From NCBI GenBank assembly GCA_023388965.1, contig JAEWFF010000062.1, positions 1 to 36,364 on the forward strand: DNA of 36,364 bases. The letters are read 5' to 3'. This document shows, one piece after another, positions 9,701-16,302 of the stretch; position 1 is the first letter of the stretch, and each line of letters opens with the position of its first letter. The DNA is from Pseudomonadota bacterium. Its GTDB lineage: Bacteria; Pseudomonadota; Alphaproteobacteria; Rhizobiales; Methylopilaceae. The notes below the pieces were generated by a model. That model worked only from the letters and a program-made list of their open reading frames with translations, searched no databases and had not been told where the DNA came from. The position numbers and the translations under genes were made by a program.

Positions 9701-9869
9701 CGAGTGCACGGGCCGTGCCCATGAGCTGGCGGTCGAGCGCCGCGCGGGAAATGCGGTAGGAATCCCACAGAAGATAGGCGCCGATCAGAACGCCCGACAG
9801 AAGCAGACCGACCGTGAGCAGGATCAGCCGCCTGCGGATCGTCGTTATCAATGGTACGCGATCGCCCAA
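6774..9869 (-). CDS. Hybrid sensor histidine kinase (CACHE-like, HAMP, two PAS, HisKA, ATPase, REC)
   Basis: A 1031-residue membrane sensor. The order is: transmembrane helix about 13-35, periplasmic double-CACHE-like ligand domain about 40-280, transmembrane helix about 281-302, HAMP about 300-352, PAS/PAC about 362-482, PAS/PAC about 488-606, a coiled-coil linker about 607-650, HisKA with phospho-acceptor H663 in GVAHDFNNLL, HATPase_c with N776 in NLAINARDAM and glycine boxes DSGSGM and GKGSGLGLSQVLG, and a C-terminal receiver with D955 and K1002. All catalytic residues are present. The reading frame has no ATG near its front, so TTG at 9869 or 9851 must start it. No response regulator with an output domain is adjacent. 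It follows the ROK gene by 67 bases on the same strand and may share its transcript. The signal is unknown. Confidence 0.92.
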   Translation of the reverse strand: MGDRVPLITTIRRRLILLTVGLLLSGVLIGAYLLWDSYRISRAALDRQLMGTARALALVVDRELGQAAALTRALATSSHLASGDLRAFDRQAREVESGSSVWIVLFDEAGKHHVNTHIEAGAELPANAESARAIWAKLRDGETIVSNLVTGAAVGQPVIAVTAPVLIAGRLKYGLAYVMLPSVLRKVIADQRMPEGWIGNILDAEQNVVARSQGGDAVVGRKPSQPVRDAMARGDGGIVESISLEGRETIVAYSKSPLYRWSFAVSVPRAQVMQTITRNLALAALGGFGLLVLGALMAAWVARSISRPVESLTEVARAFGRGEPVEPLLTPIAEVNAVSRDMHAAAAELASRGADLRASESRLRLSVQATGIGIWDVDIPSGERTWSPELLSILGLPPDTQPDRDTFSRSIHPEDRNWVNERYRAFLRADGGEHYRAEFRIHHGQTGEERWISVSGGLIRDADGRAVRASGTVMDVTDRRRVEDTLRESEERFRSMADSAPALIWLTDAQGGMVFINRYHEQFFGRPVDDLLLGDWADIIHPDDYDSFMASFGDAMVSGHPWQRTVRVRDFQQSTRWLRCEGAPRYSGPDGEFLGYVGFNIDITESKLTADTLERRIEQRTGELAAANRQLIAQIEERERVEETLRLVQRLEAVGQLTSGVAHDFNNLLTVILGNISFAERDSAAKEGPLGKRLSNIRMAAERGASLVSQLLAFSRRQRLEPKIVNLNDSVGAMRELLQSSMGGSVAVEIVLDEELWPALVDPTQIELIILNLAINARDAMDVGGLLKVETSNIVLEREPRRPEEPAPGEYVCVSVSDSGSGMSDEVMARVFEPFFTTKDVGKGSGLGLSQVLGFAKQSGGGVHIATQVGKGTTVCVYVPRAAQSAGEMPRLKPPAAPRIAETPRILLVDDDDLVREVTASKLQEFGYTVIEAENGPEALVEIEKSGVIDLIILDFAMPGMNGAEVARAARKRRPAVPLAFLTGYADLTALGEFAGEPILHKPFRDAELGKLVSGLLRGAKTGEAAQADNM

Positions 9870-9936
9870 ATCCGGCCGCCTCTTCTTCCTCGGTTCCGAT
9901 CCGCATCAGAACGTGCGGATGCCGCAATCGCAACCT

Positions 9937-11010
9937 CTAGCGTCCGCCCTTTTCGGACGTGTCGCGATTGGTGAATCGGGCATTGCCAAGCCCGGTCCCG
10001 ATCGTCAGAACGCCCCATTTCCCGACATCCTGCATCAAGGGCAATTCGCTCAGGCCCTGCACGACGGCGTCGTTGTGCATGACGATGGCCGTCTCGTGGT
10101 CGCCGATCGCGGGAATGGCCTCGGCTAGAATGCTTGGCAGATGAAACTTGCTCGATGTCCAGTTGCCGGGAAGATTTTGCGAACCGCGCTCGATGGAACC
10201 GTCGACGTCGATAATGCCCGGGCAGCCTATGCCGATGAAGGGAGCGAGCTTCAGCTTGCTCCTGCCGGTCTTGCCGATCAGCCGTTCGAGCATCGCGACG
10301 AGTTTCTTGACGGTTTCCTCGCGCGTCGGCTCGTCATCGCGATGGCGCCACAGATCGCTTTCCAGAACTTCGGCTTTCGACAGATCGCCGCCCTTCCCCT
10401 GATTGAGGCGGACCACACCGGCGCGGATGTTCGTGCCGCCGATATCGACGCCGAGAATCGCCTCGTGTCCGGCAAATAGCCAGGATGGCGCCAGATGCAC
10501 CGCGCCGATGAGCCCGGCTTCGTCGGGATGATGACGGATCGGCCGCAGCTCCGTCTTGATCCCCTCGGCCTTGAGAAGAACCGCGGCCCGGCCGATGGCG
10601 AGTTCGCCGACACGGCTGTCGCGCAGCCCGCCGCCCACGGCGATGCGCGCGGTGTCCTTCCACTCCTTGCGCTTCATGAAGCGTGTAATGACGGAGGCCA
10701 AAGCCTGCGCGAATTCCTCGACAGCGCCGAGCACGAGGCCGGCCGCCTCCAGATCCTCGCCGCCGATCATCTTGTCGAGCTTCTTCTTCGATATGTCGGC
10801 GCTCGGCGTGTCGCCCAAAGGATCGTCGCCCATTTTCGCCGCCGCCTTGCGTCCTTCTTCAAGCAAGGCGCGAAAGGCGCGGTTGGAGGCGCGGTCGCCG
10901 ATGAAGCCCTCGGCATCCTTGATCTCGATATTGTAGCTGTCGATCACGACGGCGGGCAGTTGCGCCGTACCGTGCCCAGCCAAAACCGGGGTGTTGGCCT
11001 GATCGTTCAT
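9937..11010 (-). CDS. ROK-family-like protein with halves in swapped (permuted) order
   Basis: A 357-residue protein of the ROK branch of the ASKHA sugar-kinase fold. It carries the ATP phosphate motif DIGGTNIRAG (about 189-198), GIGCPGIID (260-268), the catalytic-aspartate motif HNDAV (D314) and the second phosphate motif TIGTGLGNA (336-344), then stops after 13 more residues. In ordinary ROK proteins these motifs fill the N-terminal half. Here they follow a 180-residue region that looks like the usual C-terminal half: FIGDRASNRAF (37-46), AVGGGL (124-129) and DEAGLIGAVHLA (163-174). The zinc motif CxCGxxGC of classical ROK kinases is absent, and only one cysteine is present. Sugar-kinase activity is therefore uncertain. 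It starts 15 bases after the 71-residue gene and is surely in its operon. Confidence 0.85.
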   Translation of the reverse strand: MNDQANTPVLAGHGTAQLPAVVIDSYNIEIKDAEGFIGDRASNRAFRALLEEGRKAAAKMGDDPLGDTPSADISKKKLDKMIGGEDLEAAGLVLGAVEEFAQALASVITRFMKRKEWKDTARIAVGGGLRDSRVGELAIGRAAVLLKAEGIKTELRPIRHHPDEAGLIGAVHLAPSWLFAGHEAILGVDIGGTNIRAGVVRLNQGKGGDLSKAEVLESDLWRHRDDEPTREETVKKLVAMLERLIGKTGRSKLKLAPFIGIGCPGIIDVDGSIERGSQNLPGNWTSSKFHLPSILAEAIPAIGDHETAIVMHNDAVVQGLSELPLMQDVGKWGVLTIGTGLGNARFTNRDTSEKGGR

Positions 11011-11025
11011 CGGCCGCCCCCGCGA

Positions 11026-11241
11026 TCAGCGGCCCGCATCGGAGAGCATGGGCTGGAAGGTGATGCGCGAGCGGATGACCAGCGCCTTCTCCTGGCGGGC
11101 ACCGCTATATTCTTCATAGCTCAGGGCGATATCGAGACCGCGACGCCCGGCTTCGCGCATGAGGACGTCCATTTCGCCGGAGGTCAGGCGATTCCTGATC
11201 GCCTTCTGCAATTCGTCATTGCTCAGATCGCCGACTTTCAT
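11026..11241 (-). CDS. Small protein of 71 residues, unknown, leads the ROK operon
   Basis: The product starts MKVGDLSNDELQKAIRNRLT from ATG at 11241, with AGGGGAC 7-13 bases upstream. It is mixed charged and probably helical in the first half (DELQKAIRNRLTSGEMDVLM), with a more beta-like second half (KALVIRSRITFQPML). No domain is recognised. The stop lies 15 bases before the ROK start, so the two are almost certainly cotranscribed. A larger open frame continues upstream on this strand, antisense to the hydrolase gene, but it has no supporting features. Confidence 0.75.
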   Translation of the reverse strand: MKVGDLSNDELQKAIRNRLTSGEMDVLMREAGRRGLDIALSYEEYSGARQEKALVIRSRITFQPMLSDAGR

Positions 11242-11286
11242 CGTGTGTCCCCTGCCCGGCGACGCCGCCGCATTGCTGTTTCTGTC

Positions 11287-11311
11287 AACTCCGTGAAGGG
11301 ATTGGCGTTCC
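11287..11311 (-). promoter_or_regulatory. Possible EcfG-type promoter for the 71-residue protein/ROK operon
   Basis: Read on the minus strand: GGAAC (11311-11307), 16 bases, then AGTT (11290-11287). The alphaproteobacterial general-stress sigma factor EcfG recognises GGAAC-N16/17-CGTT, so this has one mismatch at the -10. The start codon lies about 45 bases downstream, a reasonable distance. It is weaker than the site at 35243-35268. Confidence 0.35.
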
Positions 11312-11457
11312 TTGCCCCGCGAAAGAAAGTTGGGCTTGAATGGCATTCGGCAGCCGTGGAGCGTCACGAAGACGTGACGCCGCAACGGGCTCAAACACGA
11401 CATCCTGTCGCGCGCCGCGCGATACGCGCGCGGTAACGCAAACGCCTGGGAGACACG

Positions 11458-12441
11458 ATGATGACGCAACTCACGCGGCGTGCCGCGTTCGGCGCCGCCG
11501 CCGCGGCCCTGGCCATGCCCGCCCTTTTGAAAGGCACCGGCCCGGCCCGCGCGGCGATACCGGCGGCGGGACGGCAGGTGCCGGGAATTTACCGCTACAA
11601 GATCGGGGAATTCGAGCTCACCTCCATCAATGACGGTGTGAATCTGCGGCCGATGGACGACGGCTTCGTGAAAAACGCGAAGCTGGACGAGGTGCAGGCG
11701 GCGCTCACCGACGCCTATCTGCCCACCGACACGCTCGGCATTCCGTTCAACCAGCTCGTTGTCAATACAGGCCGCCGCGTCGTGCTGATCGATACCGGCA
11801 GCGGCGGCAAGCTGGCGCCGACCGCCGGCATGCTGGTGGAAAATCTGGAAGCGGCCGGCATCGACCCCAAAGCGGTCGATACGGTTCTGATCTCGCATTT
11901 CCACGGCGATCACATTCTCGGCCTGACGACGAAGGACGGCGAGCGCGTCTTTCCCAATGCCGAGGTTCAGGTGCCGGAAACGGAATGGGTGTTCTGGATG
12001 GACGACGGCGAGATGAGCCGCGCCTCCGACGGGCTGAAGAAGAATTTCGAGACGGTGCGCAAGACCTTCGAGCCGCTGGCCAAGGACATCAAGCAGTTCA
12101 AGGCGGACGAAGAGGCCGTGCCGGGCATCACCGCGCTTGCCGCATATGGACACACGCCGGGGCACACGATCTTCCGCGTCGATTCGGGCGAGGACGGACT
12201 TCTCGTCCTGTCCGACACGACCAATCATCCGGCGCTGTTCGTGCGCAATCCGGGCTGGCATGCGGTGTTCGACATGGATGCGGCGATGGCGGAGGAAACA
12301 CGGCGCAAAGTTCTGGATATGGCGGCCGAAGAGCGCATGCGCGTGCAGGGCTATCATTTCCCCTTCCCCGCCAACGGCCATATCGCCAAGGACGGCGATG
12401 GCTATGCCTTCGTGCCCGCTCCGTGGAGCCCGATCCTCTAG
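11458..12441 (+). CDS. Exported metallo-beta-lactamase-fold hydrolase
   Basis: A 327-residue zinc-dependent hydrolase. The N-terminus is a twin-arginine-like signal (TRRAAFG followed by a hydrophobic stretch ending near ARA, residue about 33), so it is probably periplasmic. The fold is marked by VVLIDTGSGG, the zinc motif HFHGDH (about 145-150), GHTPGHT (about 228-234) with a further metal histidine, and the bridging aspartate in LVLSDTTNHP. The family contains lactonases and many uncharacterised enzymes, so the substrate cannot be given. ATG codons at 11458 and 11461 are both possible after GGGAGACACG. The Tat motif is RRAAFG, not the ideal RRxFLK. It converges on cutA with 4 bases between stops. 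Confidence 0.9.
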   Translation: MMTQLTRRAAFGAAAAALAMPALLKGTGPARAAIPAAGRQVPGIYRYKIGEFELTSINDGVNLRPMDDGFVKNAKLDEVQAALTDAYLPTDTLGIPFNQLVVNTGRRVVLIDTGSGGKLAPTAGMLVENLEAAGIDPKAVDTVLISHFHGDHILGLTTKDGERVFPNAEVQVPETEWVFWMDDGEMSRASDGLKKNFETVRKTFEPLAKDIKQFKADEEAVPGITALAAYGHTPGHTIFRVDSGEDGLLVLSDTTNHPALFVRNPGWHAVFDMDAAMAEETRRKVLDMAAEERMRVQGYHFPFPANGHIAKDGDGYAFVPAPWSPIL

Positions 12442-12445
12442 CGGC

Positions 12446-12763
12446 TCAACGCGTCTCAGCCGCGATCCATGCCCCGTAGCCGGGGTCGATGGCCGTCGCC
12501 GGAAGCTCGATAATGGCCGGCGTGTCATAGGGATGGGCCGCGCGAACCGCCTCCATGAGGCTGGCGGACAGATCGCGGCGGGTCTTGAGAATCATGACCG
12601 CCTCCTCGCCGCGTTCGACCTCTCCCTCCCAGGCATAGATGGAAATCATGCCCGGCAGGATGTTCGCGCAGGCGCACAATTTGGCCTCCACCATGGCCCG
12701 CCCCGCGGTTTCCGCCTCGGCGGCGGAAGGCCATGTGGTGTAGACGAGCACAGTTTCCTGCAT
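12446..12763 (-). CDS. cutA: Divalent-cation tolerance protein CutA
   Basis: A 105-residue cytoplasmic protein of the CutA1 family, which forms very stable trimers and was linked to copper tolerance in E. coli. Its real role is debated. Family marks are the N-terminal strand VLVYTTWPS, the segment KLCACANILPGMISIYAWEGEV, the helix region EEAVMILKTR and the HPYDTPAIIELP motif. The length is the normal one. A strong ribosome site (GGAGG) lies 7 bases before the ATG at 12763. It is divergent from nadK with about 80 bases between them. Confidence 0.96.
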   Translation of the reverse strand: MQETVLVYTTWPSAAEAETAGRAMVEAKLCACANILPGMISIYAWEGEVERGEEAVMILKTRRDLSASLMEAVRAAHPYDTPAIIELPATAIDPGYGAWIAAETR

Positions 12764-12841
12764 ATAAGCCTCCGTTAAGCTCGCCCTTACGCGAAGCTTC
12801 TATGACATTGGGACGATATAGACGAGTTGACCCAGTTGCCG

Positions 12842-13690
12842 ATGACCCAGTCCTTCGACGGCCTGGTTGTGGACGGCCTCCATCCGGAGGACCCGCCACC
12901 GAAGACCGCGCGCTTTTCCAAGATCGCGTTCGTCTCGTCCAGCGCGGACGAGGCGCGGACGGCCGCGCGCCGCCTGTCGCAGGTCTATGGCAATGTGCCG
13001 CTCGACGAGGCCGATGTCGTTGTGGCGCTCGGCGGCGACGGGCTGATGCTCGAAGCCCTGCACCGGCTGATGGACAAGGGAACGCCGATCTACGGCATGC
13101 ACCGCGGCACGGTCGGCTTCCTGATGAACGATTTTCGCGAGGAAGGCCTGCTGGAGCGCCTCGAAGCGGCGGTGCCGACCACGATCCGCCCGCTGGTGAT
13201 GCATGTGCTCGACATCGAGGGCAACCGGCATTTCGCCCGCGCGATCAACGAGGTATCGCTGTATCGTCAATCGTTCCAGGCGGCCAAACTGGAAATCTGG
13301 GTCGATGGCACGATCCGCATGAAGGAGCTGATCGGAGACGGCGCGCTGGTCGCGACGCCGGCCGGCTCAACGGCTTACAACCATTCGGCTTACGGCCCGA
13401 TCGTGCCGATGAACGCCAATCTTCTGGCGCTGACCGCTCTCAACCCGTTCCGGCCCAAGCGCTGGCGCGGCGCGCTGCTGCCCGACAAGTCCGAGGTACG
13501 CTTCGGGGTGCTCGATCCGGTCAAGCGGCCGGTGGCGGCGGTGGCCGACCACACCGAATTCCGCAATGCGGTCGAAGTGGTGGTGCGGCTCGACCGGGAC
13601 CGCAGGACGGTCATGCTCCACGATCCCGATCATGGGATGGAGGAGCGCATCATCGCCGAGCAGTTCGCGGCGGCTTCCAACGCCCGCTGA
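12842..13690 (+). CDS. nadK: NAD kinase
   Basis: Phosphorylates NAD+ to NADP+, using ATP, in the cytoplasm. The protein (282 residues from ATG at 12842) shows the diagnostic ALGGDGLMLEALH, MHRGTVGFLMN, the substrate region INEVSLYR, and GDGALVATPAGSTAYNHSAYGP. All are intact. The N-terminus is about 25 residues longer than many alphaproteobacterial NadK proteins. A TTG at 12827 in the same frame is a possible earlier start, and neither codon has a clear ribosome site. It ends before a bidirectional hairpin terminator. Confidence 0.95.
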   Translation: MTQSFDGLVVDGLHPEDPPPKTARFSKIAFVSSSADEARTAARRLSQVYGNVPLDEADVVVALGGDGLMLEALHRLMDKGTPIYGMHRGTVGFLMNDFREEGLLERLEAAVPTTIRPLVMHVLDIEGNRHFARAINEVSLYRQSFQAAKLEIWVDGTIRMKELIGDGALVATPAGSTAYNHSAYGPIVPMNANLLALTALNPFRPKRWRGALLPDKSEVRFGVLDPVKRPVAAVADHTEFRNAVEVVVRLDRDRRTVMLHDPDHGMEERIIAEQFAAASNAR

Positions 13691-13704
13691 CCCCTAGAAT
13701 GCAC

Positions 13705-13728
13705 AAAGGCGCCCCAGAGGGCGCCTTT
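13705..13728. terminator. Bidirectional hairpin between nadK and the DUF1127 gene
   Basis: A perfect 10-base-pair stem AAAGGCGCCC/GGGCGCCTTT with loop CAGA. The A and T runs at the ends let it act in both directions, which fits its place between two convergent genes (nadK stop at 13690, DUF1127 stop at 13754). Confidence 0.75.
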
Positions 13729-13753
13729 CCTGCACGCATCGTCCTTTCGGGAC

Positions 13754-13897
13754 TTAGCGTTTTCCCTCGCGCACGGCGAACGGGATGTCACCACGCGAAA
13801 TGCCGATATCCTGCAGGAGCTTGTCGTCCATCATGGACAGCTCGCGGATAGCCTCACGACGTTCGATGTAAGCGCGGATCAATTGGACCAAAATCAC
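13754..13897 (-). CDS. DUF1127 small protein
   Basis: A 47-residue protein starting at GTG 13897, preceded by a textbook AAGGAG with a 7-base spacer. The translation runs from MILVQLIRAYIERREAIREL to FAVREGKR and contains the DUF1127 core: a basic helix, then LSMMDDKLLQDIGISRGDI. Short DUF1127 proteins are common in alphaproteobacteria; some bind RNA or affect phosphate, carbon and stress responses through post-transcriptional control. The start codon is GTG and the gene is short, so it is easy to miss. Confidence 0.88.
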   Translation of the reverse strand: MILVQLIRAYIERREAIRELSMMDDKLLQDIGISRGDIPFAVREGKR

Positions 13898-14061
13898 AGC
13901 AGTTCTCCTTTCTCTGCCGCCTACATAGGCGTTTGCCGCGCATTCAGGCAGGGGTTGCAGAGCGGTTCCGGTATGCGGTGCGGGAGGGACTGCAACACAT
14001 TGTATTAACTGCCTTCTGCCATTTTGGATCGCAGGGTGCCCGCAAACGGGTTCGGGATGGC

Positions 14062-14610
14062 ATGATCCGGGTCGATTTCAACAAGCTGCGCTTTCTTGTC
14101 ATCGACGACAACGCGCATATGCGCCGCATCCTGCGGACATTGCTGCACGGCTTCGGCGCACGCGAGGTCTACGAGGCCGAGGACGGCGCGGCAGGACTCG
14201 AAGCCTATACGACCTACCTGCCCGACATCGTCATCACCGACTGGGCCATGCCGATCTTCGACGGCCTTGAACTGACCGCGATGATCCGCAAACCAGGTGC
14301 GAATTCAAATCCTTACGCGCCGATCATCATGTTGACCGGCCATTCGGAAAAGAGCCGTGTCCTGCGCGCGCGCGATGCCGGCGTAACGGAATTCCTGTGC
14401 AAGCCGATCTCGGCCAAGGCGCTTTACCAGCGCATCCTCAATGTGGTCGTCAATCCGCGCCCGTTCGTGCAGACCAAGGATTATTTCGGCCCTGACCGGC
14501 GCCGGACGCCGAGCCAGAATTATGCAGGCCCCGAACGCCGCACGGGCGGCGATGTCGAGGTCATCGAGCAGCAGCCGCTGTACAGCAAAGCAGGCGGAGC
14601 AACCGCATGA
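14062..14610 (+). CDS. Single-domain response regulator with basic C-terminal tail
   Basis: A 182-residue CheY-like receiver. From the ATG at 14062 it reads MIRVDFNKLRFLVIDDNAHM, with acidic pair D15/D16, phospho-acceptor D60 in VITDWAMP, T92 in LTGHSE and K114 in FLCKPI. The receiver ends near residue 132. A tail of about 50 residues follows with two related arginine motifs, FGPDRRR and AGPERR. There is no DNA-binding or enzyme domain, so it acts through protein contacts. Its stop overlaps the start of the Hpt gene (ATGA), showing translational coupling and a likely phosphorelay. An upstream extension to 13933 is open but has no family features. Confidence 0.93.
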   Translation: MIRVDFNKLRFLVIDDNAHMRRILRTLLHGFGAREVYEAEDGAAGLEAYTTYLPDIVITDWAMPIFDGLELTAMIRKPGANSNPYAPIIMLTGHSEKSRVLRARDAGVTEFLCKPISAKALYQRILNVVVNPRPFVQTKDYFGPDRRRTPSQNYAGPERRTGGDVEVIEQQPLYSKAGGATA

Positions 14611-15170
14611 TGCAGCGGCCAAGCGAGAAAAAGCCCCAGACAATCGTCCACAAGGACCATTCCGTCATCATTCCGCCGACCACTTTACGCGACCGTGCGA
14701 TGTCGATCGGCGGCGGCTCGAAGGACGGATTCGACACCGAGGCGCTGGCGCGTGCCGAAGAGGCGCTGGCGGCGCTGGCGAGCGATTTCTCGCAATGGAT
14801 GAGCGACGAGACGGCAAATCTGGATGCGGCGCGCGAAGCCTTCCTTGCCGCCCCGCATGACGAAAACAATCAGCAGAAGCTCTACCGCGCCGCGCACGAT
14901 ATTCGCGGCCAGGGCCGGACCTTCGGCTTTCCGCTCGCCGGCGAACTGGCCGACGGATTGTGCGATCTGATCGACGGCGCGGACGACATGAGCGAACAGG
15001 TCGTCGAACTCGTCGATGCCCATATCGACGCCATCCGCGCCGTGGTGCGGGACGATGTCCGCGACGAAGGCGACAAGGTCGCGCGCGATCTGATGGCCGA
15101 ACTCCGCAGCGCGCGCGAAGCGATCATCGGCGTGAACCGTTTCGTCAAGATCACCGCTGAAATCTACTGA
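14607..15170 (+). CDS. Histidine phosphotransfer (Hpt) domain protein
   Basis: A 187-residue protein whose middle forms an Hpt-like helix bundle. The likely phospho-histidine is H97 in LYRAAHDIRGQGRTFGFP, matching the AHxxKG pattern with Arg in place of Lys. The first 40 residues are polar and look disordered, and the C-terminal part is helical. Overlap with the receiver gene (start ATG at 14607 or the next ATG at 14610) marks the two as a functional pair. Its kinase is not visible in this cluster. Its stop at 15170 touches the stop of the convergent DUF2336 gene at 15171 with no gap. Confidence 0.85.
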   Translation: MMQRPSEKKPQTIVHKDHSVIIPPTTLRDRAMSIGGGSKDGFDTEALARAEEALAALASDFSQWMSDETANLDAAREAFLAAPHDENNQQKLYRAAHDIRGQGRTFGFPLAGELADGLCDLIDGADDMSEQVVELVDAHIDAIRAVVRDDVRDEGDKVARDLMAELRSAREAIIGVNRFVKITAEIY

Positions 15171-16301
15171 TCAGGCCGCGCGCGACGCGATCTGCCGCGG
15201 CTTCAGATGTTCGCGCGCCTGCTCGCGCGCGGCATCCGCCGCCATGCGCTTCAACAGCGCCGCCGCCCCGCCAAGCTCTGCCGTCTCCGCCATGGCCAAG
15301 GCACGCTCGGCAACGTGACGGCGGGCTTCCGCGCCTGATATGCCGATCTCGCGCAATTCCGCCCAGGCCTCGAAAGCCTCGCGGAAGGCACTGTATATCG
15401 ACAGCGGCAAACCGGCATTCTGATAGAGCGCGCGGAAACCCGTACGGACAGGATCGCCCATCAATTGCCGGACACGCTCCGGTTCGACATCGGTAAGTTC
15501 GGCGAAGGCGGCTTCGACAAAATCCATCTCGCCGTTCAGCAGCGCGCGCAGGACAAGACCCGCGGTGAGCTGGCCGGTTTCGCGCAGATGGCGGACCAGC
15601 GGCCCGACCGCCGGAAGATCGCTCGCAAGCGCCAGGGTGGCGCGCTCGCAGGCATCCTCCATCATGCGGCGCACGCGCTCATTATCGAGATTGAAGCGGC
15701 TGATTGCCGTCTCGCCGAGGCTTTCCGCGACCTTGAGCACGAGCTTCTGGCGTTCGGCGATGGGCAGGTCCGTACGGTCAAGCAGCGCGTCGCGCACGCT
15801 CGCATCCCGGCCATGACGTTCGGTGAGGCGGGCGAACGCGCGCGGCGTGATCTCGGCAAGCGGATTGCGCGCGAGCACCGCGCAGGACATGGCCGAACCG
15901 ATCTCGGCCAGCGCGCCCGACACAGATGCCGGGAGACGGCCGCGCGCGGCAATCGCCGCCTGTTCCTCGTCGCCACGGATGGGCAGAAGTTCGATCAGTT
16001 CGCCATCCTGCAAGACCGGCGACAGCATCAGCACCGGCACCGCAACTTCCGGTGAATCGTGCGCAAGGGCTTCGATGATGTGGCGCGGGGCAAAGAAGCT
16101 CGGCGCCAGCGCCTCGGCGATGTTGCGGCGCACATCCACGCACGGATCGTCCAGCAGCATCGTGAGTGCCGCTTCCGCATCCTGACGATCGGAATTGCTG
16201 AGGCCGGAATAGAGATAGGCGCGCGCCAGAGCGCCCGCGCCCTCGGCGCGCTGCGCGGCAGGAGCGGTCGGAGCCCAGGCGAGGAAGCGTTGCACGATCA
16301 T
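15171..16301 (-). CDS. DUF2336 domain protein
   Basis: A 376-residue, almost wholly alpha-helical cytoplasmic protein with no signal peptide. It matches the DUF2336 family, HEAT-like helical proteins of unknown role found in alphaproteobacteria. Visible family features include DPCVDVRRNIAEALAP, RHIIEALAHDSPEVAVPVL and the C-terminal DPVRTGFRALYQNAGLP. ATG at 16301 is preferred to a further ATG at 16337, because 16301 follows the upstream gene's stop by a single base (TGA-C-ATG), a typical coupled start. It is the second gene of an operon with the transglycosylase-like gene, probably under the CtrA-like box at 17306-17320. Confidence 0.85.
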   Translation of the reverse strand: MIVQRFLAWAPTAPAAQRAEGAGALARAYLYSGLSNSDRQDAEAALTMLLDDPCVDVRRNIAEALAPSFFAPRHIIEALAHDSPEVAVPVLMLSPVLQDGELIELLPIRGDEEQAAIAARGRLPASVSGALAEIGSAMSCAVLARNPLAEITPRAFARLTERHGRDASVRDALLDRTDLPIAERQKLVLKVAESLGETAISRFNLDNERVRRMMEDACERATLALASDLPAVGPLVRHLRETGQLTAGLVLRALLNGEMDFVEAAFAELTDVEPERVRQLMGDPVRTGFRALYQNAGLPLSIYSAFREAFEAWAELREIGISGAEARRHVAERALAMAETAELGGAAALLKRMAADAAREQAREHLKPRQIASRAA

Positions 16302-16302
16302 G

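Noticed and set aside
11242..12528. Minus-strand open frame antisense to the metallo-beta-lactamase-fold gene
   Set aside because: Its composition (Arg/His/Gly-rich) is that of a high-GC shadow. Only the last 71 residues have a good start and make sense as a protein.
13933..14061. Upstream extension of the response regulator
   Set aside because: The 43 extra residues show no receiver features. ATG 14062 directly precedes the conserved receiver start.
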